A model generated the notes under the pieces. That model searched no databases. It saw only the letters and a list, made by a program, of their open reading frames with translations, and was not told the origin of the DNA. Made by a program: the position numbers and the translations under genes. Positions 16,978 to 26,417 of a stretch of DNA of 64,000 nt are shown here, piece by piece. Source of the stretch: Pseudomonas svalbardensis (GTDB lineage Bacteria; Pseudomonadota; Gammaproteobacteria; Pseudomonadales; Pseudomonadaceae); the NCBI RefSeq assembly GCF_030053115.1, contig NZ_CP125619.1:5598501-5662500 (forward strand), read 5' to 3'. Each line of letters opens with the position of its first letter. Position 1 is the first letter of the stretch.

Positions 16978-17688
16978 ATGAAAACTGCCATTGCATTGCG
17001 CCACATTCACTTCGAAGACGTAGGCACCCTGGATGCCGTTCTGGCCGAAGAAGGCTATACGCTGATTTACCTGGACCCCACGGTCGACGCCATTTACAGC
17101 GAGCAGGTGTTGCAGGCCGACTTGCTGATCGTACTCGGCGGCCCTATCGGGGCCCATGACGAGCAGCTGTATCCGTTTTTGCACGACGAATTGAAGCTGG
17201 TGCGCCAGCGCGTTGCGTCCGGTAATCCCTTGCTGGGCATCTGCCTCGGTGCGCAATTGATCGCCCGGGCCATGCATGCCGACGTCTACCCGATGGGGGT
17301 CAAGGAGATCGGTTTTTCACCGCTGACCCTGACCGCGGCCGGTCAAGACTCGCCGCTCGCCGCGCTGATGGACACCCCCGTGCTGCACTGGCACGGCGAC
17401 CAGTTCGATGTGCCGGAAGGCGCTGTGCTGCTGGCCAGTACCCAGGTGGGTGCTCATCAGGCGTTTGCCGTGGGCAACACGATTCTCGGCCTGCAATTTC
17501 ACCTCGAAGCCGATACCGCCAACATCGAGCAATGGCTGGTTGGCCATGCAAGCGAACTGGCTCAAACCGGCATCGATCCTGTTGCGTTGCGGAGCGAGGC
17601 CATTAACCTCGGCGACCGCCTGAGCCGCGCTGCGGGCCACGTCATGCGGGCCTGGCTGAACAACCTGGGCACCCCGATAAAACACTAA
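16978..17688 (+). CDS. Class I glutamine amidotransferase
   Basis: A 236-residue stand-alone GATase1 domain with the full catalytic triad: nucleophile C89 in GICLGAQ, and H175 and E177 in LQFHLEAD. It resembles the GMP-synthase-like amidotransferase group. Possible roles are delivering ammonia to a biosynthetic intermediate or hydrolysing a gamma-glutamyl group (as PuuD does), which could unmask a gamma-glutamylated intermediate. No ATP-dependent synthetase partner is adjacent, which makes hydrolysis of a glutamyl conjugate a reasonable alternative. It begins 37 bases after the reductase stop. Confidence 0.85.
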   Translation: MKTAIALRHIHFEDVGTLDAVLAEEGYTLIYLDPTVDAIYSEQVLQADLLIVLGGPIGAHDEQLYPFLHDELKLVRQRVASGNPLLGICLGAQLIARAMHADVYPMGVKEIGFSPLTLTAAGQDSPLAALMDTPVLHWHGDQFDVPEGAVLLASTQVGAHQAFAVGNTILGLQFHLEADTANIEQWLVGHASELAQTGIDPVALRSEAINLGDRLSRAAGHVMRAWLNNLGTPIKH

Positions 17689-17714
17689 AGGCGGTCGGGC
17701 AACCTCCCACCGCA

Positions 17715-17729
17715 TTTACACCGTGTAAA
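17715..17729. promoter_or_regulatory. 15-base palindrome upstream of the ABM gene
   Basis: TTTACAC-C-GTGTAAA is a perfect 7+1+7 dyad, 38 bases before the ABM gene start and 26 bases after the amidotransferase stop. It is the size and symmetry of an operator for a dimeric regulator. The half-site GTGTAAA also occurs at 13298-13304 near the SHMT-like gene start. Confidence 0.45.
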
Positions 17730-17767
17730 ACCACCTGAAAAATACCGTCAAGGATGAGGAGTCAAAA

Positions 17768-18136
17768 ATGATCGTAGTTTTGTTTGAGTTGCAGGCACTG
17801 CCAGGCCAGGGCGAGACCTATGTTGACCTGGTCAACAAGCTGACCCCGCTTCTTGAACCCATGAACGGGTTTATCTCCGTCGAGTGCTTTCAAAGCACGC
17901 TGAACCCCAAGAAGGTGATGTCGGTCACCACCTGGCGCGATGAGGAAGCCGTGGTGCAGTGGCGCAACGTGACAGCCCACCTGTCGGCCCAGCGTGCCGG
18001 GCGCGACAAAATCTTCGATGACTATCGCGTGCGCGTGACATCGGTGATTCGTGATTACGGCCTGCGTGATCGCGAACAGGCACCGTACAACGTAGTGGTC
18101 GACGGTGAACCCGCCACGGCTGCCGCGGTGGTATAA
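17768..18136 (+). CDS. Antibiotic biosynthesis monooxygenase (ABM) domain protein
   Basis: A 122-residue protein with the ABM ferredoxin-like barrel over residues 1 to about 95: an N-terminal strand (MIVVLFELQ), the helix with GQGETYVDLVNKL, GFISVECFQS, and the strand VMSVTTWRDEEAVVQWR. ABM proteins are cofactor-free oxygenases or small-molecule-binding proteins, often in secondary-metabolite clusters. About 25 C-terminal residues extend beyond the domain. The start follows GAGGAG. It is the last gene of the oxygenase operon and may have its own operator. Confidence 0.82.
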   Translation: MIVVLFELQALPGQGETYVDLVNKLTPLLEPMNGFISVECFQSTLNPKKVMSVTTWRDEEAVVQWRNVTAHLSAQRAGRDKIFDDYRVRVTSVIRDYGLRDREQAPYNVVVDGEPATAAAVV

Positions 18137-18181
18137 CGCCGTATTCTCGTCAGCTGCACAGGGGCGAGATTTATTGTCGGT

Positions 18182-18209
18182 GGTTGTGGTGAGCGGGCTC
18201 ACCACAACC
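18182..18209. repeat. Perfect 13-base inverted repeat after the ABM gene
   Basis: GGTTGTGGTGAGC and GCTCACCACAACC are separated by two bases. It lies 45 bases after the ABM stop, with a core (GAGCGGGCTC) reminiscent of Pseudomonas REP elements. There is no T run, so it may be a REP-like element or an mRNA 3'-end stabiliser rather than an intrinsic terminator. Confidence 0.7.
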
Positions 18210-18289
18210 CGCTCTTCGACATCAGTAATCCCAGAACGCCGCCACCCAGCGAAATGCATCGCCATCGATCACCACTCGCCCCACCGAAG

Positions 18290-18582
18290 GAAACAGCACG
18301 TGTAGTGGTGACAAACAGCTCCCTGCTTCGCGCCGCCTCGCCAAATGAACGATGACTCCGCAACGGCGCCGCTTCTCCTTGCCTCCCGAACCAAAATTAC
18401 GCCATCGAATTGCTTTCCCTTCGCCTTGTGGATGTTCATAACTTGCAAAAAGGGCGAATCCTCAGCTCCATCCAATATCTGTTCTTGCGCTAAGGCTTGA
18501 TCAAGCGCCAAACGAGCATTTATTTTTACATTCTTTGATTGTGGAGCAAATTGTAGGTCAGCTTTACACGTGGCGAAAAAAA
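18290..18582 (-). pseudogene. UvrD-type helicase remnant
   Basis: The minus strand carries about 80 codons encoding LQVMNIHKAKGKQFDGVILV and neighbouring residues, matching motif V of UvrD/Rep-like helicases (the HKAKG-x-FD type). Just downstream, an adjacent frame contains RELFVTTTRA, which resembles motif VI, so a frameshift probably lies near 18340. The rest of the helicase is absent. This decayed fragment occupies most of the roughly 550-base gene-free stretch between the ABM gene and ssb and marks the right edge of the island. Confidence 0.75.
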
Positions 18583-18617
18583 ACCCTCCCAGCTTTACAG
18601 CAAAGAGGGCTTTTGTT
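18576..18617 (-). terminator. Intrinsic terminator of the ssb transcript
   Basis: On the minus strand CCCTC and GAGGG form a stem with a loop of about 16 bases, followed by a T8 run. It lies 70 bases past the ssb stop. Confidence 0.7.
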
Positions 18618-18686
18618 TACTCACGTAAGGCTATGATTTAAACCGCTGAGCTAATCAATCACCTTTACGTTTTGCTCTTATGTAGG

Positions 18687-19214
18687 TTAGAACGGGATAT
18701 CGTCATCAAAGCTGTCGAAATCCGGAGCCGGCTGCGGAGCGGCCTGCTGTGGAGCTGGTGCCTGGCGCGACTGTTGCGGTGCCGACTGCTGCGGACGCGG
18801 GGCCTGTTGGCGTGGGGCCGGGGCGGACTGCTGGTAGTTGTTGCCCCCGTCTTGTTGGTCGCCCTGCTGTGGACGGCCGCCCAGCAGTTGCATGGTGCCT
18901 TGCATGTCGACCACGATTTCAGTGGTGTAACGCTTGATACCGTCTTTTTCCCACTCGCGGGTCTGCAGCTTGCCTTCGATGTAGACCTGCGAACCTTTAC
19001 GCAGGTACTCGCCGGCGATTTCGGCAACCTTGCCGAACATCGACACACGGTGCCATTCGGTCTTCTCGACTTTCTGACCGGTTTGCTTGTCGGTCCACTG
19101 TTCGCTGGTCGCCAGACTCAGGTTGGTCACGGCGTTACCGTTAGGCAAGTAGCGAACTTCGGGATCCTGGCCGCAAGTGCCGACCAGTATGACTTTGTTA
19201 ACCCCACGGGCCAT
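18687..19214 (-). CDS. ssb: Single-stranded DNA-binding protein
   Basis: The 175-residue protein has an N-terminal OB fold (residues 1 to about 110) containing [20 protein letters not shown] and [12 protein letters not shown] long Gln/Pro/Ala/Arg-rich linker follows, then the acidic tip [11 protein letters not shown] that recruits SSB-partner proteins. It binds single-stranded DNA in replication, repair and recombination. The gene lies nine bases after the YajR-like MFS stop, so it can be read from that promoter, with divergent uvrA beyond, as in other pseudomonads. Confidence 0.98.
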   Translation of the reverse strand: MARGVNKVILVGTCGQDPEVRYLPNGNAVTNLSLATSEQWTDKQTGQKVEKTEWHRVSMFGKVAEIAGEYLRKGSQVYIEGKLQTREWEKDGIKRYTTEIVVDMQGTMQLLGGRPQQGDQQDGGNNYQQSAPAPRQQAPRPQQSAPQQSRQAPAPQQAAPQPAPDFDSFDDDIPF

Positions 19215-19223
19215 AACGTTCTC

Positions 19224-20621
19224 CTAGGCTACGCACGCTGCCCCGGCCGGGTTGTTCACCAGGCGTTCAAGGGTGGTGCGATCCAATAGTTCTGTGTCCA
19301 ATTTGATGTAAATCGCCGCTTCATCTTCGACGATCACTGCATCTGTTACCCCTACGACGGCCTTCAGGCGCTCGACCAGACCCGCTTCGCGGATCGCCTC
19401 GGGCGACAACGGCAAGCGCAGGCTCGTCACGTAGGGAGGTTCGCGCATGGTAACAGCAAAGGCCAGCCAGAGGGCAGCCAGACCGGCGCATCCAAGGAAC
19501 ACAACCGACAGACCGCCATGCTGAAACAGCCAGCCGCCGAGGATGCCGCCCAGTGCCGAACCGAGGAACTGGCTGGTGGAATAAACCCCCATCGCCGTGC
19601 CCTTGCCGCCTGCCGGTGAAACCTTGCTGATCAGCGATGGCAACGAAGCTTCCAGCAAGTTGAACGCGGTAAAGAACACCACCGTCCCGATCACCAGAGC
19701 TCGCAAGCTATCGCCGAACTGCCAGAAGAATAGCTCAGTGAGCATCAGCGTCGCGACGGCGCCGAGTAAAACTCGTTTCATTTTGCGTTTCTTCTCGCCG
19801 TAGATAATGAACGGGATCATGGCGAAGAAGGAAATCAGCAGCGCGATCAGGTACACCCACCAGTGCTGCTCTTTGGGCAGCCCGGCTTTTTCGACCAGCG
19901 CCAGCGGCAATGCAACGAAGCTCGACATCAACATCGCGTGCAACACAAAAATGCCCAGGTCCAGACGCAGTAAGTCTGGATGCTTGAGCGTCGGTATCAG
20001 TGCCTGGCGCGCAACGCCGGATTCTCGGTGCTGCAACGGCCCGGTCGAGCGCGGCACCATGAACATCACGATTACGATGCCGAACAGCGCCATGCCGCCC
20101 GTGGCGAGGAACAACCCGGACAGACCAAAGGCGCGGGTCAACAACGGTCCTACAACCATCGCGACAGCGAACGACAGACCGATCGTCATGCCGATCATGG
20201 CCATGGCTTTGGTCCGATGCTGTTCGCGGGTCAGGTCTGACAGCAACGCCATCACCGCCGCGGAAATCGCCCCGGCGCCTTGCAGGATTCGTCCGGCGAT
20301 CACGCCCCAGATCGAGTCGGCATTGGCCGCCAGCACGCTACCGAGGGCAAAGACGATCAGCCCCAGGTAAATCACCGGACGGCGACCGATGCGGTCGGAA
20401 ATGAAGCCGAAAGGAATTTGAAAGATCGCCTGGGTCAGGCCGTAAGCGCCAATCGCCAGCCCGATAAGGGCCGGGGTCGCTCCTGCCAGATCCATCCCAT
20501 AGGTCGCCAGTACCGGCAACACCATGAACATGCCAAGCATACGGAAGGCGAACACCAGGGCCAGACCGCTTGCTGCGCGGGTCTCACTGCCACTCATGCG
20601 TTCGCTGTGGGGATCGTGCAT
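19224..20621 (-). CDS. YajR-like MFS transporter with C-terminal YAM domain
   Basis: A 465-residue protein with 12 predicted membrane segments. MFS signatures GFISDRIGRRPVIYLG and the motif-C region (GLSFAVAMVVGPLL) are present. After the last membrane segment about 70 soluble residues follow (from LPLSPEAIREAG), ending with a ferredoxin-like domain (VEDEAAIYIKLD) corresponding to the YAM domain of E. coli YajR. The substrate is unknown. The ssb-MFS-uvrA neighbourhood is conserved in Pseudomonas. Confidence 0.88.
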   Translation of the reverse strand: MHDPHSERMSGSETRAASGLALVFAFRMLGMFMVLPVLATYGMDLAGATPALIGLAIGAYGLTQAIFQIPFGFISDRIGRRPVIYLGLIVFALGSVLAANADSIWGVIAGRILQGAGAISAAVMALLSDLTREQHRTKAMAMIGMTIGLSFAVAMVVGPLLTRAFGLSGLFLATGGMALFGIVIVMFMVPRSTGPLQHRESGVARQALIPTLKHPDLLRLDLGIFVLHAMLMSSFVALPLALVEKAGLPKEQHWWVYLIALLISFFAMIPFIIYGEKKRKMKRVLLGAVATLMLTELFFWQFGDSLRALVIGTVVFFTAFNLLEASLPSLISKVSPAGGKGTAMGVYSTSQFLGSALGGILGGWLFQHGGLSVVFLGCAGLAALWLAFAVTMREPPYVTSLRLPLSPEAIREAGLVERLKAVVGVTDAVIVEDEAAIYIKLDTELLDRTTLERLVNNPAGAACVA

Positions 20622-20812
20622 GGAAAAACCTCATGTGAACCGGCGGCGATTCTACCAGTCCCATCGATTGACGGGGTATATCGCGACGCTTTGACGCGCT
20701 CTGCTGACAGACTCTTCATGTAAGGCTGCAACCCGCTCATTCGATAGTGTGCATCCATCCAGTATTTGGCCGTATACTCCTACGTTTTCGACGCCCGCCG
20801 AGCGAGGCCACT

Positions 20813-23647
20813 TTGGACAAGATCCTGATTCGTGGGGCCCGAACCCACAACCTGAAGAACATCGACCTGACCCTGCCACGGGACAAACTGATCGTCATCA
20901 CCGGCCTGTCCGGCTCCGGAAAATCATCCCTGGCATTCGACACGCTGTACGCCGAAGGCCAGCGCCGCTACGTCGAATCGCTGTCGGCCTATGCGCGGCA
21001 ATTTTTGTCGATGATGGAAAAGCCTGACGTCGACACTATTGAAGGTTTGTCGCCAGCCATTTCCATCGAGCAGAAATCGACCTCGCACAACCCGCGTTCG
21101 ACGGTCGGCACCATCACCGAAATCTACGACTATCTGCGCCTGCTTTACGCCCGCGTGGGTATTCCGCGTTGCCCGGATCACGACATTCCGCTGGAAGCCC
21201 AGACCGTCAGCCAGATGGTCGACCTTGTGCTCGCCCAACCGGAGGGCAGCAAGCTTATGCTGTTAGCGCCGGTGATCCGCGAGCGTAAAGGCGAACACCT
21301 TTCGGTCTTCGAAGAACTGCGCGCCCAAGGCTTTGTGCGGGCTCGGGTCAACGGACGGCTCTGCGAGCTGGACGAATTGCCGAAGCTGGATAAGCAGAAG
21401 AAGCACTCGATCGATGTGGTGGTCGACCGCTTCAAGGTGCGCGCCGACCTGCAACAGCGCCTGGCCGAGTCGTTCGAGACCGCTTTGAAGCTCGCGGACG
21501 GCATTGCCCTGGTCGCGCCGATGGACGACGAGCCCGGCGAAGAAATCATCTTCTCCGCGCGCTTCGCCTGCCCGATCTGCGGTCATGCCATCAGCGAGCT
21601 GGAACCCAAGCTGTTCTCCTTCAACAACCCGGCCGGCGCTTGCCCGACTTGCGATGGTCTGGGTGTTAAGCAGTTCTTCGACATCAAGCGATTGGTCAAT
21701 GGCGAACTGACGCTCGCGGAAGGCGCGATTCGTGGCTGGGACCGGCGCAACGTCTATTACTTCCAGATGCTCGGGTCGTTGGCTTCGCACTACAAGTTCA
21801 GCCTGGAAGTGCCGTTCAACGAACTGCCGGCCGATCAGCAGAAGTTCATCCTGCACGGCAGCGGTTCGCAGAACGTCGACTTCAAATACCTGAACGACCG
21901 TGGCGACATCGTCAAACGTTCGCACCCGTTCGAAGGCATCGTGCCTAATCTGGAACGTCGCTACCGTGAAACCGAGTCCGCCTCGGTGCGTGAAGAGCTG
22001 GCCAAGTTCCTCAGCACACAACCTTGCCCGGATTGCCGTGGTACTCGCCTGCGTCGTGAGGCGCGGCATGTTTGGGTGGGCGAGAAGACGCTGCCGGCGG
22101 TGACCAATCTGCCGATTGGCGATGCCTGTGAGTACTTCGGTGTTCTGAAACTTACTGGCCGTCGCGGTGAAATTGCCGACAAGATTCTCAAGGAAATTCG
22201 CGAGCGACTGCAGTTCCTGGTCAACGTTGGCCTAGACTATTTGTCACTGGATCGCAGTGCGGACACGTTGTCCGGTGGTGAAGCGCAGCGTATCCGTCTG
22301 GCCAGCCAGATTGGCGCAGGCCTGGTTGGCGTTCTGTACATTCTCGACGAACCATCGATTGGCCTGCACCAGCGAGACAACGATCGGTTGCTCGGTACGC
22401 TCAAGCACTTGCGGGATATCGGCAACACGGTGATCGTGGTCGAGCACGATGAAGATGCGATTCGCCTGGCTGACTACGTGGTGGATATCGGTCCGGGCGC
22501 AGGTGTACACGGCGGACACATTGTCGCCGAAGGTACGCCGGCCGAGGTCATGGCTCATCCAGACTCGTTGACCGGCAAGTACTTGTCGGGCCGGGTAAAA
22601 ATTGCAGTCCCGGCCAAACGCACACCGAGGAACAAGAAGCTGTCGCTGTCCCTCAAGGGCGCTCGCGGCAACAACTTGCGCAATGTCGACCTGGACATTC
22701 CAATCGGCCTGCTGACTTGCGTCACCGGCGTGTCTGGCTCGGGCAAGTCGACACTGATCAACAACACGCTGTTTCCTTTGAGCGCCACGGCACTCAATGG
22801 TGCAACGACGCTTGAAGCGGCTGCTCACGACAGCATTAAAGGTCTGGAGCATCTGGATAAGGTTGTCGACATCGATCAGAGTCCGATCGGACGCACGCCA
22901 CGCTCAAACCCGGCGACGTACACCGGACTGTTCACACCGATTCGCGAACTGTTCGCCGGTGTGCCGGAGTCCCGCTCCCGCGGTTATGGTCCTGGACGCT
23001 TCTCCTTCAACGTAAAGGGCGGACGTTGCGAAGCTTGTCAGGGCGATGGCCTGATCAAGGTAGAAATGCACTTCCTGCCGGATATCTATGTCCCGTGCGA
23101 CGTCTGCAAGAGCAAGCGCTACAACCGCGAGACTCTGGAGATCAAGTACAAGGGCAAGAACATCCACGAAACCCTCGAGATGACGATCGAGGAGGCGCGA
23201 GTGTTCTTCGATGCGGTTCCGGCCCTGGCGCGCAAGCTTCAGACGTTGATGGATGTCGGCCTGTCGTACATCAAGCTTGGGCAGTCAGCGACCACGCTGT
23301 CGGGTGGTGAAGCCCAGCGGGTGAAGCTGTCCCGCGAACTGTCCAAGCGCGATACCGGCAAGACGCTGTATATCCTCGATGAGCCGACAACTGGCCTGCA
23401 CTTCGCTGATATTCAGCAGTTGCTCGACGTATTGCATCGATTGCGCGACCACGGCAACACTGTGGTGGTGATCGAACACAACCTTGATGTAATCAAAACA
23501 GCCGACTGGCTGGTGGACCTGGGGCCGGAAGGCGGTTCAAAGGGCGGTCAGATCATTGCCGTCGGTACGCCGGAAGAAGTGTCGGAGATGAAACAGTCTC
23601 ATACCGGCTTCTACCTCAAACCGCTGCTGGAGCGCGATCGGGCCTGA
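20813..23647 (+). CDS. uvrA: Excinuclease ABC subunit A
   Basis: The 944-residue protein is the ATP-driven DNA damage sensor of nucleotide excision repair. It has two ABC ATPase modules: Walker [14 protein letters not shown] near residue 30 with signature [12 protein letters not shown], and Walker [11 protein letters not shown] near 645 with signature [12 protein letters not shown]. Zinc modules are visible as CPIC...CPTC and CEAC...CDVC. I place the start at the TTG at 20813, giving [13 protein letters not shown] at the N-terminus and a GAGG site upstream, rather than the longer open frame. A -10-like TATACT lies at 20773-20778. No convincing LexA box (CTG-N10-CAG) was found between uvrA and the divergent MFS gene. 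Confidence 0.98.
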   Translation: MDKILIRGARTHNLKNIDLTLPRDKLIVITGLSGSGKSSLAFDTLYAEGQRRYVESLSAYARQFLSMMEKPDVDTIEGLSPAISIEQKSTSHNPRSTVGTITEIYDYLRLLYARVGIPRCPDHDIPLEAQTVSQMVDLVLAQPEGSKLMLLAPVIRERKGEHLSVFEELRAQGFVRARVNGRLCELDELPKLDKQKKHSIDVVVDRFKVRADLQQRLAESFETALKLADGIALVAPMDDEPGEEIIFSARFACPICGHAISELEPKLFSFNNPAGACPTCDGLGVKQFFDIKRLVNGELTLAEGAIRGWDRRNVYYFQMLGSLASHYKFSLEVPFNELPADQQKFILHGSGSQNVDFKYLNDRGDIVKRSHPFEGIVPNLERRYRETESASVREELAKFLSTQPCPDCRGTRLRREARHVWVGEKTLPAVTNLPIGDACEYFGVLKLTGRRGEIADKILKEIRERLQFLVNVGLDYLSLDRSADTLSGGEAQRIRLASQIGAGLVGVLYILDEPSIGLHQRDNDRLLGTLKHLRDIGNTVIVVEHDEDAIRLADYVVDIGPGAGVHGGHIVAEGTPAEVMAHPDSLTGKYLSGRVKIAVPAKRTPRNKKLSLSLKGARGNNLRNVDLDIPIGLLTCVTGVSGSGKSTLINNTLFPLSATALNGATTLEAAAHDSIKGLEHLDKVVDIDQSPIGRTPRSNPATYTGLFTPIRELFAGVPESRSRGYGPGRFSFNVKGGRCEACQGDGLIKVEMHFLPDIYVPCDVCKSKRYNRETLEIKYKGKNIHETLEMTIEEARVFFDAVPALARKLQTLMDVGLSYIKLGQSATTLSGGEAQRVKLSRELSKRDTGKTLYILDEPTTGLHFADIQQLLDVLHRLRDHGNTVVVIEHNLDVIKTADWLVDLGPEGGSKGGQIIAVGTPEEVSEMKQSHTGFYLKPLLERDRA

Positions 23648-23658
23648 ATCCAGCGCAC

Positions 23659-23699
23659 AAAAAAGCCCCTGTCACTTGCTCAGCGACAGGGGCTTTTTG
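23659..23699. terminator. Bidirectional terminator between uvrA and the ferritin gene
   Basis: AAAAGCCCCTGTC pairs with GACAGGGGCTTTT, with A and T runs on both flanks, between two converging genes. Confidence 0.9.
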
Positions 23700-23710
23700 T
23701 ATCGGTGCAA

Positions 23711-24175
23711 TCAGGCGTGAGATTGCAGGTAGTTCTCGAGACCGATCAACTTGATCAGACCCATCTGCTTTTCAAGCCAGTAGGTGTGGTCTTCTTCGGT
23801 GTCATGCAATTGAACCCGCAGCATCTCGCGACTGACATAGTCCTTGTGCTGTTCGCAGAGCTTTATACCCTTGCAGAGCGCGGCGCGGACTTTGTATTCA
23901 AGTCGCAGGTCAGCGGCAAGCATGTCCGGCACGGTAGTGCCGACATCAAGGTCGTCCGGGCGCATGCGCGGCGTACCTTCGAGCATCAGAATTCGGCGCA
24001 TCAGGGCATCAGCGTGCCCGGCTTCTTCTTCCATCTCGTGGTTGATACGTTCGTAGAGCTTGGTGAAACCCCAGTCCTCATACATCCGCGAATGGACGAA
24101 ATATTGATCACGCGCCGCCAGTTCGCCGGTCAGCAACGTGTTGAGGTAATCGATTACGTCTGGGTGGCCTTGCAT
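23711..24175 (-). CDS. ftnA: Bacterial ferritin/bacterioferritin-type iron storage protein without heme Met
   Basis: The 154-residue protein aligns without gaps to E. coli Bfr over the first 54 residues. The ferroxidase ligands E18, E51, H54 and E94, and the later DTEEDH glutamate and histidine, are kept. The heme-ligating Met52 is alanine (EEEAGH). The P. aeruginosa protein at this locus next to katA, once called BfrA, was reclassified as a heme-free ferritin FtnA for the same reason. It stores iron as a 24-mer. Position beside catalase links iron sequestration with peroxide defence. The start at 24175 is preferred over an upstream in-frame Met because it gives the family N-terminus. Confidence 0.92.
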   Translation of the reverse strand: MQGHPDVIDYLNTLLTGELAARDQYFVHSRMYEDWGFTKLYERINHEMEEEAGHADALMRRILMLEGTPRMRPDDLDVGTTVPDMLAADLRLEYKVRAALCKGIKLCEQHKDYVSREMLRVQLHDTEEDHTYWLEKQMGLIKLIGLENYLQSHA

Positions 24176-24289
24176 CGCCCTACATCTCCCTGCTTGAAAG
24201 TCTGTAGTTTGAACCAAGCAGACTGTTTGGTCACTCTGCTTGCGCGATAAAAGCGAAGATATTCTGAGAAAAGTGGTTTAAATAACGCA

Positions 24290-24312
24290 AAAACCGCCCA
24301 AATGAGGGCGGT
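24290..24312 (-). terminator. Terminator of katA
   Basis: On the minus strand AACCGCCC and GGGCGGTT form a perfect stem with loop TCATTT, followed by TTTGCG. It starts 13 bases after the katA stop. Confidence 0.85.
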
Positions 24313-24324
24313 TCTGCTTCTCGT

Positions 24325-25779
24325 TTAGACTTCGTTAAGCTGTACGCCCAACGCCGCTGCGATTGCTTCTCCGTACGCCGAGTCGGCCCTGAAGAAATGC
24401 TGTAATTGACGATCAATCACGTCGCCGGAGACGCCGCCCATGGCGCCGGCAATGTTGTTGACCAGCAGGGCTTTCTGCTCATCACTCATCAGACGGAACA
24501 GCGCACCGGCGTGGCTGTAATAGTCGGTATCTTCGCGATGATCGTAACGATCAGCCGCCCCGCTTAGAACCAGCGCGGGCTCTGCATAGCGAGGCGCTTG
24601 TTTCGGCGATTCGATGTAGCTGTTCGGCTCGTAGTTAGGTGTTGCACCGCCATTGCTGCCAAACGCCATCGAACCGTCGCGCTGATAGCTGTTTACCGGG
24701 CCGCGAGGCGCGTTCACCGGCAATTGCTGGTGGTTGGTGCCAATGCGGTAGCGGTGAGCATCTGCGTAAGCGAACACTCTACCTTGCAGCATGCGGTCAG
24801 GCGACAAACCGACACCCGGGACCATGTTGCTCGGCCCGAACGCCGCTTGCTCGACTTCAGCAAAATAGTTCTGTGGGTTGCGGTTAAGCTCCAGTTCGCC
24901 AACTTCGATCAGCGGAAACTCTTTCTGCGACCAGGTTTTGGTCACGTCAAACGGGTTCTCGTAGTGCGCCGCGGCCTGTGCCTCCGTCATGATCTGGATG
25001 CACACGCGCCATTTCGGGAAATCACCGCGCTCAATCGCGCCGAACAGATCACGCTGTGCGTAATCCGGATCGGTACCGGCCAGGCGTGCTGCTTCTGCTG
25101 GCGCCAGGTTTTTAATCCCTTGCTTGGTTTTGTAGTGCCACTTCACCCAGTGACGCTCGCCATTGGCGTTGATCAGGCTGTAGGTGTGACTGCCGAAGCC
25201 GTGCATGTGACGGTAGCCATCGGGGATGCCACGGTCCGAGAACAGAATGGTGACCTGATGCAGCGCCTCAGGTGAGTGCGACCAGAAGTCCCACATCATT
25301 TGCGCGCTTTTCAGGTTGCTTTGCGGCAGACGTTTCTGGGTGTGAATAAAGTCCGGAAATTTCAAAGGATCGCGGATGAAGAACACTGGCGTGTTGTTGC
25401 CGACGATGTCCCAGTTACCTTCTTCGGTATAGAACTTCAGGGCGAAACCACGTGGATCACGCTCAGTATCAGCAGAACCGCGCTCGCCGCCCACGGTGGA
25501 AAACCGCAGGAAGGTTGGGGTTTGCTTGCCGACAGATTCAAACAGTTTGGCGCTGGTGTACTCGGTGATGTCCCGAGTTACGGTGAACGTACCGTAAGCA
25601 CCCGAACCTTTGGCGTGTACACGGCGCTCCGGGATGTTTTCACGGTTGAAGTGGGCAAGCTTCTCGATCAGGTGAAAGTCGTCGAGCAGCAGCGGGCCAC
25701 GAGGGCCGGCGGAACGGGAGTTCTGGTTATCAGCGACAGGAGCGCCACTGGCGGTGGTAAGTGTTTTATTTTGGCTCAT
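24325..25779 (-). CDS. katA: Monofunctional heme catalase (KatA type)
   Basis: The 484-residue protein is a small-subunit catalase that dismutates hydrogen peroxide. Catalytic motifs are visible: the distal histidine in [18 protein letters not shown], the distal asparagine in GNNTPVFF, and the proximal tyrosine in [15 protein letters not shown]. There is no signal peptide, so it is probably cytoplasmic. The start follows AGAGGAAG. It is transcribed toward the ferritin gene but has its own terminator, and a possible OxyR site lies upstream. Confidence 0.97.
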   Translation of the reverse strand: MSQNKTLTTASGAPVADNQNSRSAGPRGPLLLDDFHLIEKLAHFNRENIPERRVHAKGSGAYGTFTVTRDITEYTSAKLFESVGKQTPTFLRFSTVGGERGSADTERDPRGFALKFYTEEGNWDIVGNNTPVFFIRDPLKFPDFIHTQKRLPQSNLKSAQMMWDFWSHSPEALHQVTILFSDRGIPDGYRHMHGFGSHTYSLINANGERHWVKWHYKTKQGIKNLAPAEAARLAGTDPDYAQRDLFGAIERGDFPKWRVCIQIMTEAQAAAHYENPFDVTKTWSQKEFPLIEVGELELNRNPQNYFAEVEQAAFGPSNMVPGVGLSPDRMLQGRVFAYADAHRYRIGTNHQQLPVNAPRGPVNSYQRDGSMAFGSNGGATPNYEPNSYIESPKQAPRYAEPALVLSGAADRYDHREDTDYYSHAGALFRLMSDEQKALLVNNIAGAMGGVSGDVIDRQLQHFFRADSAYGEAIAAALGVQLNEV

Positions 25780-25883
25780 GCAATGTCTTCCTCTGTCAGT
25801 CTTTCCTACTGCCGGCTAATCGGCTGAGAGGGAGTATTGACCATCAACATGGCACCATCAAATTCATTAAATTGTGAGAATCG

Positions 25884-25909
25884 ATAGATAAATACTAATG
25901 AGGCTTTAT
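25884..25909 (-). promoter_or_regulatory. Possible OxyR-like site upstream of katA
   Basis: On the minus strand ATAA-N7-TTAG-N7-CTAT keeps the seven-base spacing of the OxyR consensus (ATAG-N7-CTAT repeated), with one exact and one three-of-four element. It lies about 105 bases upstream of katA in an AT-rich stretch. This is a weak match. Confidence 0.3.
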
Positions 25910-25942
25910 CGCTTAGGCTTTTCGATACTTTTCGAGCGCGCA

Positions 25943-25970
25943 CAAAAAACCGGGCACTAGGCCCGGCTCT
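25943..25970 (-). terminator. Terminator of the alpha operon (after rplQ)
   Basis: On the minus strand GCCGGGC/GCCCGGT forms a stem with a short loop, followed by T6. It lies 19 bases beyond the rplQ stop and closes the long ribosomal gene string. Confidence 0.88.
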
Positions 25971-25988
25971 TCGTTTCAGACTGACGTC

Positions 25989-26375
25989 TTACTCAGCGGA
26001 TACAGCTTCACCACCGGCAGGACGATCAACCAACTCGACGTACGCCATAGGCGCGTTGTCGCCAGTGCGGAAACCGCACTTGAGGATGCGCAGGTAGCCA
26101 CCCTCACGGGTAGCGTAACGCTTGCCCAGGTCGTTGAAGAGCTTACCAACGATAGCTTTCGAACGAGTGCGGTCGAAAGCCAGACGGCGGTTAGCCAGGC
26201 TGTCTGTCTTGGCCAAAGTGATCAGCGGCTCAGCAACGCGACGCAGTTCTTTAGCTTTCGGCAGTGTAGTTTTGATCAGCTCGTGCTCGAACAGCGACAC
26301 TGCCATGTTTTGAAACATGGCCTTGCGGTGCGAGCTAGTGCGGCTCAGGTGACGACCACTTTTACGATGACGCAT
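25989..26375 (-). CDS. rplQ: 50S ribosomal protein L17
   Basis: The 128-residue protein begins [20 protein letters not shown] and contains [22 protein letters not shown], the L17 core. L17 sits near the peptide exit tunnel. It is the last gene of the rpsM-rpsK-rpsD-rpoA-rplQ set, 42 bases after rpoA. Confidence 0.98.
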   Translation of the reverse strand: MRHRKSGRHLSRTSSHRKAMFQNMAVSLFEHELIKTTLPKAKELRRVAEPLITLAKTDSLANRRLAFDRTRSKAIVGKLFNDLGKRYATREGGYLRILKCGFRTGDNAPMAYVELVDRPAGGEAVSAE

Positions 26376-26417
26376 GGTTCATTCCTTACCAAACACAACG
26401 TTCGGTGATTACGACGA

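Noticed and set aside
4349..18136. Identity with obafluorin, azomycin, mangotoxin or fragin clusters
   Set aside because: Single elements are shared (SHMT-like or AurF-like proteins), but the NRPS, Rieske or other defining genes of those clusters are absent.
20622..20812. Possible LexA box upstream of uvrA
   Set aside because: Only an AGTAT/ATACT dyad is present around 20760-20778; no CTG-N10-CAG match was found, so SOS control is not claimed.
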